A stretch of DNA of 49,881 nt from Rhodocaloribacter sp964552015 (GTDB lineage: Bacteria; Bacteroidota; Rhodothermia; Rhodothermales; ISCAR-4553), in contig CAZKFR010000019.1 of the NCBI GenBank assembly GCA_964552015.1, positions 1 to 49,881 of the forward strand, read 5' to 3'. The notes below the pieces were generated by a model that worked only from the letters and a program-made list of their open reading frames with translations, did no database searches and was not told the origin of the DNA. Shown piece by piece: positions 43,201-49,881 of the stretch (positions within the stretch are counted from its first letter, which is position 1; each line of letters begins with the position of its first letter). Position numbers and translations under genes: made by a program.

Positions 43201-43608
43201 ATGCCCCTGCTGTACGCCCGCATGGCCGAGACGACGGTCTTCGAGAACCGGGGCGACGGCACCTTCCACCCACGTCCCCTGCCCGTGGAGGCCCAGCTGG
43301 CCCCCGTCAATGCGGTCCTGCCCGCCGACCTCGACGGCGACGGGGTGATGGACCTGTTGCTGGCAGGCAACCACCTGAACGTGCGGGCACAGTGGGGCGC
43401 CGAGAACGCAAGCCGCGGGCTGTTCCTTCGCGGGCGGGGCGACGGCACCTTCACCCCCGTGCCCGGCACCGAGAGCGGCTTCCTCGTGCCGGGTGAGGTG
43501 CGCGGACTCATCGGCGTCGGCACGCGGGCCGCCCCCCTGGTTGTCGCCGCCCGGAACGACGGGCCGCTGGCGGTCTTCGCCCTCCTGCCGCCCCGCCCGC
43601 CTTCGTGA
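40276..43608 (+). CDS. Large FG-GAP/VCBS-repeat lipoprotein with ASPIC/UnbV domain, SusCD-associated
   Basis: A 1110-residue lipoprotein (LVAAACG lipobox, Cys about residue 18). The first half (about 30-520) is an FG-GAP propeller beginning FVNRIVEDEGFNVLEYEYFYNGGGVAVGDVDGNGLPDLYF with many DxDGDGxxD calcium loops, followed by an ASPIC/UnbV domain (about 510-595, VRGYQSSVEPVLVFGLG). A Pro-rich linker (about 598-612) leads to a second propeller (about 620-1110). This architecture is often found next to SusC/SusD in Bacteroidota and is thought to help bind or hold glycans at the surface; no catalytic activity is evident. The ATG at 40276 fits the signal peptide. GH20 follows 55 bp downstream. 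Long antisense ORFs here are GC shadows. Confidence 0.92.
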   Translation: MRTPRAYLLSLFTLVAAACGTSPSGESPLFTRVPPEASGVTFVNRIVEDEGFNVLEYEYFYNGGGVAVGDVDGNGLPDLYFTANAGPNRLYLNRGGFVFEDATERAGLLGTSATWDTGVTMADVNGDGHLDLYVCRSGRVSEARRRNALYLNNGDGTFTERAAAYGLDDPAYSTHATFFDYDRDGDLDLYLLNHPIRRLTRFDVGLVRRQRDPLAGDKLYRNDGDRFTDVSEAAGIIGNPIGFGLSVTASDVDGDGWIDLYVANDYVEDDYFYRNNGDGTFTEAFRQAFAHASYSSMGADAADIDNDGRPDLFTLDMLPPDHRRRMLLKGPDDHAMFTRLRGYGYAPQYMRNMLHRNRGDGTFAEIGRLAGVDATDWSWAALLADFDLDGFKDLFVTNGYLRDYTNLDFLNVTLREAYRAAQAEGKKLHAYELVQHMPTSELINYAFRNEGTLRFSDRTRAWGLDEAAYSNGAAYADLDGDGDLDLVVNNINGPAFVYENHAAGRSGRHFLKVWLEGPPGNRFGTGAKVTVTTPDGQTLFQEMMPVRGYQSSVEPVLVFGLGAATSVALEVVWPDGRRERRDGVAADQTVTLAHADAGDATPPPPPPAPPPLFAYLPDGRGLTFTHREDDFIDFEREPLLPYMPSRLGPALARADVNRDGLPDVFVGGAKGQAARLFLQQLDGTFRPANVPALDADVAFEDVAALFFDADGDGDADLYVVSGGYDVPADAPVYQDRLYRNNGFGAFERALDALPPMPVSGGAVAAHDVDGDGDTDLFVGGRVLAGRYPLAPRSYLLLNDGAGRFTDATDRLAPPLRTPGMVTAAVWVDLDGDGVKELVLAGEWMPLRVFRTAPGPTLVETTDAAGLTGTDGWWNALAAADLDGDGDTDLVAGNRGLNGPLRVAPRTPAFILGGDLDRNGFVDPLIGHYLDGRPYPVATRDELLAQVPAFAERFPTYAAYAEATFDEVVPPREREGMPLLYARMAETTVFENRGDGTFHPRPLPVEAQLAPVNAVLPADLDGDGVMDLLLAGNHLNVRAQWGAENASRGLFLRGRGDGTFTPVPGTESGFLVPGEVRGLIGVGTRAAPLVVAARNDGPLAVFALLPPRPPS

Positions 43609-43624
43609 CGCCGCCTCGCCTCCT

Positions 43625-43656
43625 CACCCATCCATTCAAACACCCATCCACCCAAA
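43625..43656 (+). repeat. 16-bp tandem duplication before the GH20 gene
   Basis: CACCCATCCATTCAAA (43625-43640) is repeated as CACCCATCCACCCAAA (43641-43656), and CACCCC then runs into the ATG at 43664. The tract lies in the short leader and is C/A-rich and free of structure, which may keep the ribosome site open. No other role is evident. Confidence 0.7.
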
Positions 43657-43663
43657 CACCCCC

Positions 43664-45872
43664 ATGCCCCGCCCCGCCCTCCTGCTGCTTTCTGCCCTGC
43701 TTCTCCTCGGCTGCGACGAGGCGCCGGACCCGCCGCCCCTCCGGCTGACGTGGGGCGTCGTGGAAAACCACGGCGACGTGTTCGACTTTACCCTGACGAT
43801 GACCAACCCGGGCGACGCCGCCTGGCCCGCATCGGGGTGGACGCTGTATTTCAACAGCCTCCGGGCCATCGTGCCGGAGAGCGTGCCGCCCACGGTGACG
43901 GTGGAGCACGTCAACGGCGACCTGTTCCGCCTGCGTCCGGCGGCGGCGTTCCCTGTGCTCGCGCCGGGCGACAGCCTGACGCTGGCGATGCAGGGGCGGT
44001 ACTGGGCCATCAAACGGTCGGATGCCCCGCGCGGCTTCTACGTCGTCCGGGAGGGGCCTNNNNNNNNNNNNNNNNNNNNNNNNNNNNNNNNNNNNNNNNN
44101 NNNNNNNNNNNNNNNNNNNNNNNNNNNNNNNNNNNNNNNNNNNNNNNNNNNNNNNNNNNGTGTTCTACGGCGTGCAGAGCCTCCGCGCCCTCCTCCCCGT
44201 CGACGCCTATGCGTCCCCGCGCGACACCCTCGCGGTGCCGGCCGTCACCCTCCTCGACGCCCCCCGCTTCCCCTACCGCGGCTTCCACCTCGACGTCGCC
44301 CGCAATTTCCAGCCGAAGGAGGCCGTCCTCCGCCTCCTCGACCTGATGGCTTTTTACAAACTCAACCGCTTCCACTTCCACCTGACAGACGATGAGGGCT
44401 GGCGGCTGGCCGTCTCCGGCCTGCCCGAACTGACCGGCGTCGGCGGGCGGCGCGGCCACACCACCGACGAGCGGGACCGTCTTCTCCCCAGCTACGGCTC
44501 CGGCCCGTTGCCCGACCGCCTCCCCGGCAGCGGCCACTACAGCCCGGACGACTTCGTCGAGATCCTACGCTACGCCACGGCCCGCCACATCGAGGTCATC
44601 CCCGAGATCGACGTACCCGGCCACGCCCGCGCGGCCATCAGGGCGATGGAGGCCCGCCACGCCCGCCTGCTCACCGAAGGACGCCCCGACGAGGCCACCG
44701 CGTACCGCCTCATCGACCCGGAGGACACGTCCACGTACCGGTCGGTGCAGCTCTGGAACGACAACGTCCTGAACGTGTGCGTCCCGGGCACCTACCGGTT
44801 CCTCGAGGCGGTCTTCGACGCGCTCGTGGCCGTGTATGCCGAAGCCGGCGCCCCGCTGACGACCGTCCACATCGGCGGGGACGAGGTGCCGGCGGGGGTC
44901 TGGGAGCGGTCGCCGGCGTGCGCGGCGCTGATCGAGGCCTCGCCCGACCTGCACACGACGCACGACCTCTGGGGCTACTTCCTCCGCCGGACGAGCGACC
45001 TGCTGGCGGCGCGGGGCCTGACGACGGCCGGCTGGGAGGAGATCGCGCTACGGGAAACCACGCGCGACGGCCGCACGGTGAAGACGCCCGATGCCGCCTT
45101 CGCCCGGCGCGGCTTCCGGGCCTATGTGTGGAACAACGTGTGGGGCTGGGGCGCCGAGGACCTGGCCTACCGCCTGGCCAACGCCGGCTTCCCCGTCGTC
45201 CTCGCCAACGCCACCAACCTGTACTTCGACTTCGCCTACGACAAGCACCCGGACGAGCCCGGCTTCTACTGGGCCGGCTTCACCGACACGCGCAGCCCGT
45301 ATGCCTTCGTGCCGCTGGACCTGTTCAAGAGCGCCCGCCGGGATGCGCTGGGCCGCCCGCTCGCACCCGCCGCCTTCGCCGGGCACACGCGCCTGACCGA
45401 CGCCGGCCGGCGCAACATCCTGGGCCTGCAGGGGCAGCTCTGGAGCGAGACGCTGGTGCACCCCGAACGGCTCGAGTACATGGCTTTCCCCAAACTGCTG
45501 GGCCTGGCCGAGCGGGCGTGGGCCCCCGAGCCTGCCTGGGCCCGCCTCGACGACCCCGAGGCACGGGAAGCCGCGTTGAACGGAGCCTGGAGCGCCTTCG
45601 CCCACCGCCTCGGCCGCCGCGAGCTACCCCGCCTGGACCACCTGCACGGCGGCATCGGCTACCGCCTGCCCCCGCCCGGCGCCGTCATCGAGGACGGCCG
45701 GCTCCACGCCAACGTGGCGTTCCCGGGCCTGACGATCCGCTACACCACCGACGGCACCGAGCCCACGCCCGCCTCCATGGTCTACACCACCCCCGTCGCC
45801 GTCGACGGGCCGGTCCGCCTCCGCACCTTCGACACCCGCGGGCGGGGTAGCCGGACCGTCATCGTCCGCTAG
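43664..45872 (+). CDS. GH20 beta-N-acetylhexosaminidase lipoprotein, interrupted by assembly gap
   Basis: Releases terminal GlcNAc or GalNAc from glycans such as chitin oligosaccharides. Lipobox LLLLGC (Cys17), an N-terminal carbohydrate-binding beta-sandwich like the chitobiase N-domain (LTWGVVENHGDVFDFTLTMTNPGDAAWPASGWTLYFN), then a 100-N gap (44060-44159) that removes much of the GH20b domain. The catalytic barrel starts RGFHLDVARNFQPKEAVLRLLDLMAFYKLNRFHFHLTDDEGWRL, with the Asp-Glu pair in HIGGDEVPAGVW (about 44870-44905) and LGLQGQLWSETL. A C-terminal CHB_HEX_C-like domain follows (IRYTTDGTEPTPASMVYTTPV). The frame change across the gap is an artefact of the N count. It ends 4 bp from the convergent oxidase gene. 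Confidence 0.93.
44060..44159. other. Assembly gap (100 N) in the GH20 gene
   Basis: Exactly 100 N; flanks show no overlap, so sequence is truly missing. From family layout the missing part is the GH20b domain (on the order of a hundred residues or fewer). Confidence 0.95.
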
Positions 45873-45876
45873 TCCC

Positions 45877-47909
45877 TCACCGCGACTTCTCCGGCGCCCG
45901 CACCACCCACGGCTGGCGCCAGGCGAACCGGCGGTAGCCGATCACGAGCTCGTACGTTCCGGCTTTCTCCGGGGTGAAGGTGAAATCGGCCGTCTCGCCC
46001 ACCCCCATGCGGGGGCTGACCTCCACCGGCACCTGCTGGTGCACGGGCAGGTCCGCGCCGTCTTTGGCCAGCGCCCGGAGCGGGACCGGCTGCTCGCCCT
46101 GCACCATGCGGGCTGTGATCATACCCGCCGGCGCGATGTTGATCACCCGGATCCGGTGGGTCTCCCCCACCACGGCGTGCTGCACCGGTTGCTCGGCCCG
46201 CCCGTTGAGCTCCAGGTCGGCCGGCGACTGTGGGGCCGGGCTGTTCCATCCCACGATGTAGATGTGGTCCGTCGCCGGGTCATACGTCTCGCCCTCGCCC
46301 AGCACGATCAGGGCCCCGTAGAGCCCGCTCGTCAGTTGCCGCACGTCGTCGAGGTGGGTGTGGTAGATGAACGTGCCCGGCCGCATGAGCGAGAGCTTGT
46401 ACGTGAACGCCTCGCCGGGGGCGATGACCGGGGAAACCTGGCCGTCCGAGGCGCTCCACCCCGGCACGCCGTCGGCCCAGCTGTCGAGCTCGAGGCCATG
46501 CCAGTGGACGCCCGTAGGTACCGGCAGGGCGTTCCGGACGGTGACGTACGTCGGCTCGTACTGCCGCATGAGCAGCACCGGCCCCGGCGTACGAAGCTGC
46601 TCCTCATCCGGCACGAACGCCTCGTCGAGGGCAAAGCCGTACGCCGTCGTTGTGTCCGAAGGGTAGGCTTTCGCATAGAGGGTCAGGTGGCGCGGGGGGC
46701 CGTGCGAGACCAGGTCGGTGGGGCCAGGCTGCACCTCGATGCCCAGCACCAGCCCGGCCATATGGGGGCGGTGCCCCCCATGACCGGCTCCGTCAGCCCC
46801 GGGTAGTCGGATGTTCGGGGCGACGTGGTAGGACAGGTGGCAGTGGAAGAGCCAGTTGCCCGGCCGGGTGGGGACCCACGCCATCGCCATCGTAGACCGC
46901 CCGCGCATCATCTCGGTCACCACCTTCCGCCGGTCTGCCGGCGCATAGCGGTCGTCTTCGAGGGCCGTCCCACGTGAGGTGACATCATAAAAGAAGCCGT
47001 GCAGGTGCATGGGGTGGTTCCGGTTGGAGGCGTTGATCACCCGCCAGCGCACCGTGTCGCCCACGGCCGGGCGCAGCCGCTCCGTCTCCGGCCAGGAGCG
47101 GCCATTGATGGTCAGCGCTTCGAGCCAGCCGTGCGGGTGCCAGGCGGTATCCACCGGCGTGCTGAAGATGTTGATCATGAAGACCCGGTCCGGCGGGCTG
47201 CCCCCCTTCGGGTCCACGATAAAGGCCCCCGCCAGGTGCTCGCGCTCCCCGCCCCCCGGGGCACTCCCATCCCCCAAGAGGACATAGTAGAAATAGGTGC
47301 CGGGGGCGCCGGCCTCGAACGCCACCGTCTTCGTCTCGCCGGGGCGCACCACCAGGCTGTCCGGCGTGCGGGCCGGGCGGGTCTGCAGGCCGAAGACCGT
47401 GAGGGTGGAATCTGCCAGCGTGTTATGGATCCGTGCCCGGATACGCGTGCCGGCCTCCACCCGGATGAGCGGTGCCGGGATCATGGGGGGCTGGCCGGCT
47501 TCCGCCAGCGCCACCACCCGCAGCCCCGGCCCCTGGCCGCCTTCGATACGCCAGTCCCCCCACACCGCTTCGAGCGCCAGTTCCAGGGTCTGCCCCACCC
47601 ACGTGCCGGCCGGGGNNNNNNNNNNNNNNNNNNNNNNNNNNNNNNNNNNNNNNNNNNNNNNNNNNNNNNNNNNNNNNNNNNNNNNNNNNNNNNNNNNNNN
47701 NNNNNNNNNNNNNNNGTCTGCCCCACCCACGTGCCGGCCGGGGTCCGGTTGTCGTTGGCGGTCACCTGCGGCAGCGGGCCCGTGGTGCCGGCCGCCAGGT
47801 AGCGGGAAGAGGCGGATTGTGCCGTGGCCGGCGGCGCCCCGGCAAGCCCGAACACGATCAGCCCCCACACCAGTACGCCGTACCACCCCCTGTTTTTCTT
47901 GTGCCCCAT
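45877..47909 (-). CDS. Multicopper oxidase with unusual copper-motif order, interrupted by assembly gap
   Basis: An exported multicopper oxidase: signal peptide MGHKKNRGWYGVLVWGLIVFGLAG...TAQ at 47909. If the 28-bp duplicated gap flank is merged, the gene is 634 codons and in frame. Copper motifs along the protein: HPMHLHG (about 255), HCHLSYH (about 311), then GVHWHGLELDSWADGVPG (about 425) and GTFIYHTHLDD (about 473). The first cupredoxin domain (IRVEAGTRIRARIHNTLADSTLTVFGLQ...GTYFYYVLLGDGS) and the last lack ligands. Usual two- or three-domain oxidases have HWHG and HTH first and HPxHLHG/HCHxxxH last; here the order is reversed. The likely role is periplasmic oxidation of metals or phenols with O2. 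Neighbours are a dioxygenase and a dehydrogenase. Confidence 0.9.
47588..47743. repeat. 28-bp identical sequence on both sides of an assembly gap
   Basis: The 28 bp at 47588-47615, just before the N run, are identical to 47716-47743 just after it. Merging them as one copy and dropping the N gives an uninterrupted oxidase frame (2033 - 100 - 28 = 1905 bp = 635 codons). This points to overlapping contig ends that were not joined, rather than a biological repeat. Confidence 0.85.
47616..47715. other. Assembly gap (100 N) in the multicopper oxidase gene
   Basis: Exactly 100 N, placed between the two copies of the 28-bp overlap; probably no sequence is missing. Confidence 0.9.
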
Positions 47910-48262
47910 GATGGTCCTCTCCTGTTATAGAGCACCTCACAAACCCTCGATTCGGGTTGCGCACGGCTGCGCCGCTCTATCCAAAGCAGGTTTCTTTGGC
48001 ACTCTTATGGCTGAGCCCCTACCCTGCCCCGATCCAAGGGCCGTTGCCGGGTAGACGGCGGGCACGAAGGCACCGGCGGACCGTGCAAGGGACCGCCCGG
48101 TACCGGCGGGTTGCGGCACGGGGAGATGAACGGTACGAACCGTCCCGTGCCTGGACGACCGGCATGTTGCCGAGACGTCTGGCGCGTTCGCAGCCCCGGG
48201 CAGGCGCCCCCCACCGGGGAGACAGCCGGGCCGGGGCTGCCCGGTAATACAGAGGCGCAGGC
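47910..48262. other. 353-bp intergenic region upstream of the oxidase gene
   Basis: No gene recognised. It must hold the oxidase promoter (near 47910-48000, the least GC-rich part) and the 3' end of the dehydrogenase transcript. Two inverted repeats are present: the nested hairpin at 48115-48151, and GCAGCCCCGG (48190-48199) with CCGGGGCTGC (48231-48240), 10 bp perfect with a 31-nt spacer. Neither has a T-tract. Confidence 0.5.
48115..48151. repeat. Nested hairpin in the oxidase upstream region
   Basis: Outer stem GGCACGGG (48115-48122) / CCCGTGCC (48144-48151); inner stem ACGGT (48130-48134) / ACCGT (48139-48143) with a 4-nt loop ACGA. The right side is continuous; the left has a 7-nt bulge (48123-48129). 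It could be a leader RNA element or an operator. Confidence 0.5.
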
Positions 48263-49165
48263 TCAGTGGGCGGGCTGGGCGGCCTTGAGCCGGGTGAATT
48301 CCGTGAGTTGCATGGCTTCCAACAGCGGCGGGTCGAAGACGGCATCGGCGGTATTGCGCTCGCGTACGCCGAAGTCCAGGCCCACCACGTGGCGGAACGG
48401 ACGCGGCCGCTCCGGGCTTTCGATCAGCGACACGAAGCAGTCGACCACCGCTTCCGGCCCGGTCGGGGCGTCGGCATCCTCGAACAGGGCCTCGAAGCTG
48501 GCCGCCATCCCCTGGAGCGTCTCATGTGCCACCGGGGGATAGGTGCCCGCCCGCTGTTCCAGGTCGACCGGCTGCGGGCTCTGCACAAACAGTTCCGTGG
48601 TAAACGGCCCGGGCTCGACGACCACCACGTCGATGCCGGTGCAGGCCAGCTCATGCCGGAGCGCCAGCGAGTAACCCTCGACGGCCCACTTGCTGGCGTG
48701 ATAGAGCCCGAAAAACGGCACCGCCATACGCCCGGCTATCGAGCTGACATTGATGATCAGCCCCTGGCCCCGCGCCCGCATGGCCGGCAGAAAGGTCCGG
48801 CAGACCCGGTGGATGCCCACCACGTTGACGTCGAGTTGCCGGGCCATCTCGGCCGGCGTGAAGGCTTCCGTGATGCCAGTGAACATCTGCCCGGCATTGT
48901 TGATGACCACGTCCGGGCCGTCCGACTGCGCCAGCACCGCCTCGCGCGCCGCGGCGACGGAGGCATCGGAGGTCACATCCAGTTCGAGAACGTCGAGCTT
49001 CCATCCGTGGGTACGGGCCTGGTCGGCGAGCGCCATCGCCGGTTTGCGGTTCTTGCCTTCGGGGTCTCGCATGGTGGCAAAAACCCGGTGGCCTCTCGCC
49101 GCCAGTTCCTCGGCCGCCAGGCGACCAAACCCCGTGCTGCATCCTGTAATCAGAACCGTCTTCAT
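48263..49165 (-). CDS. Short-chain dehydrogenase/reductase
   Basis: A 300-residue classical SDR. Cofactor motif TGCSTGFG (7-14), NNAG (89-92), catalytic Ser at 141/142 (NVSSIAGR), Tyr155 and Lys159 (YHASK), and VEPGPFTTEL after the active site. An Arg at 33 (ATMRDPEG) suggests NADP(H) preference. The substrate is unknown; the length and C-terminal part fit the group of ~280-300-residue SDRs annotated as retinol dehydrogenase-like or generic oxidoreductases. It lies 49 bp after the dioxygenase gene on the same strand and may be co-transcribed, though a shared pathway is not established. Confidence 0.9.
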   Translation of the reverse strand: MKTVLITGCSTGFGRLAAEELAARGHRVFATMRDPEGKNRKPAMALADQARTHGWKLDVLELDVTSDASVAAAREAVLAQSDGPDVVINNAGQMFTGITEAFTPAEMARQLDVNVVGIHRVCRTFLPAMRARGQGLIINVSSIAGRMAVPFFGLYHASKWAVEGYSLALRHELACTGIDVVVVEPGPFTTELFVQSPQPVDLEQRAGTYPPVAHETLQGMAASFEALFEDADAPTGPEAVVDCFVSLIESPERPRPFRHVVGLDFGVRERNTADAVFDPPLLEAMQLTEFTRLKAAQPAH

Positions 49166-49214
49166 GCTTCTTCTCCAGTTTATACTGTGGGCAAAGGGGG
49201 CGTACCGGGGCCTA

Positions 49215-49881
49215 TCAGCCCGGCTTCACGCGCCGGAGGACCAGGTTGAAGGTCCCCCGCCGGGAGCCCGGCTCGTCGTCCGGGCGGCCCTCGGTGAGTG
49301 TCACCACCAGCCGTTGCCGCTCCGCTTCGGGGATCTCCTGCAACAGCCGGTCCTTCGCATTCAGCGCCTCCCCGTCGAAATACATCTGCGTGATGAGCTC
49401 GTGGTAGCCACGCCGGGCCACTTTGAAATGGATGTGGGGCGGACGCACCCACCCCTCTTCGGCGGGATAGGCCCCGGGAACGATGGTCTTGAACCCGTAC
49501 CGTCCCTCCGCATCGGTCCGCATCATCCCCCACCCCTGGAAGGCCGGGTCTTCGGGGGCCGTGTTGGGGTCGTCCTCGTGGTGATAGCGGCCGTGGGTGT
49601 TGGCCTGCCAGATCTCCACCAGGGCCCCCGCAACGGGCGCCAGGTCCTGGTCGAGCACCTGCCCGCTGATGTAGACCACCTTGCCCTGGGCCCGGTCGGC
49701 CCGGCCCGCGATGCGCGTCAGGTCGAGGTCCTTGTCCGGCTGATCGCGCTTCGGGTAGAAGGGGCCGGAGGCCTGTTCGGGGGTCCGGCAGGCCGCCTTT
49801 TCGACGGCGCCCGTCAGCAGGCCGCCTCCCAGCAGCCCTGCTCCGACCCCTACCGCGGTGTGCAACATGGTCCGGCGCGTA
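49215..49881 (-). CDS. Intradiol ring-cleavage dioxygenase with Tat signal (5' end outside window)
   Basis: At least 222 residues; the frame is open to the right edge. Residues before the in-frame ATG at 49868 read TRRTMLHTAVGVGAGLLGGGLL, a twin-arginine signal, so the true start lies beyond 49881. The non-haem Fe(III) ligands of the protocatechuate/catechol intradiol family are visible: Tyr in NTHGRYHHEDD, Tyr in VPGAYPAEEGW, and two His in RPPHIHFKV. DGEALNAKD and a C-terminal GTFNLVLRRV strand complete the fold. Exported intradiol dioxygenases of this type are known, but their substrates are mostly unproven. Tat export suits a cofactor folded in the cytoplasm. Confidence 0.92.
   Translation of the reverse strand, partial: TRRTMLHTAVGVGAGLLGGGLLTGAVEKAACRTPEQASGPFYPKRDQPDKDLDLTRIAGRADRAQGKVVYISGQVLDQDLAPVAGALVEIWQANTHGRYHHEDDPNTAPEDPAFQGWGMMRTDAEGRYGFKTIVPGAYPAEEGWVRPPHIHFKVARRGYHELITQMYFDGEALNAKDRLLQEIPEAERQRLVVTLTEGRPDDEPGSRRGTFNLVLRRVKPG

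Noticed and set aside
40153..43374. 1073-codon open frame antisense to the FG-GAP lipoprotein
   Set aside because: Composition (runs of Val, Gly, Glu, Ala) is typical of reverse-frame translation of DxDGDG repeats; the plus-strand gene is well supported.

Overview
The window looks like chromosome of a GC-rich member of the Bacteroidota/Rhodothermota side of the tree; a Rhodothermales-like marine or thermophilic heterotroph is my best guess. The basis is a SusC/SusD outer-membrane pair, three proteins with C-terminal type IX secretion (T9SS) sorting domains, relaxed lipoprotein signals, few clear Shine-Dalgarno sequences, and a deoxyhypusine-synthase-like gene next to arginine decarboxylase. 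The lineage is inferred from gene content only. Four runs of exactly 100 N (24176, 34390, 44060, 47616) are placeholder assembly gaps. Each falls inside a gene and creates a false frame change.

Layout. 1-5465 (+): tail of a very acidic protein, then a polyamine cassette (deoxyhypusine-synthase-like protein, speA, aguB, aguA) that takes arginine through agmatine and N-carbamoylputrescine to putrescine. 5538-7835 (-): CYTH protein, VKOR-DsbA fusion and an ArsN2-like acetyltransferase. 8036-8744: two small hypothetical genes and tRNA-Pro(CGG) with its terminator. 8885-10970 (-): a MamK-like bacterial actin overlapping a membrane-anchored cell-wall amidase. 11159-18277: a methyltransferase, a secreted endonuclease I and two related secreted FG-GAP/ASPIC-UnbV proteins. 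18565-21895: folA-thyA, a small unknown protein, apaG and a btpA-family gene.

22148-25404 (+) encodes a 2-oxoacid:ferredoxin oxidoreductase (korA-korB). KorB carries an N-terminal array of 17-residue repeats in which the assembly broke. Next come an SMP-30-type lipoprotein, a lone receiver and a hybrid-free histidine kinase, and an RhlE-type RNA helicase. 30116-32790 (-) is a lysine/diaminopimelate operon dapB-dapA-dapD, divergent from a gene for an ACT-domain protein that may sense an aspartate-family amino acid. OsmC and HD-domain genes follow.

34934-45872 is a glycan-utilisation locus: two tandem LacI-type operators, susC, susD, a terminator-like hairpin, a very large FG-GAP lipoprotein and a GH20 beta-N-acetylhexosaminidase. 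Amino-sugar glycans are the likely substrate. The right end (-) has a multicopper oxidase with an unusual order of copper motifs, a short-chain dehydrogenase and a Tat-exported intradiol dioxygenase that runs off the window.

Most genes are ordinary. The best candidates for something new are the MamK-like/amidase pair, the repeat-bearing KorB, the rearranged multicopper oxidase and the paired operators in front of susC. I do not see a complete, obviously novel defence or mobile system.
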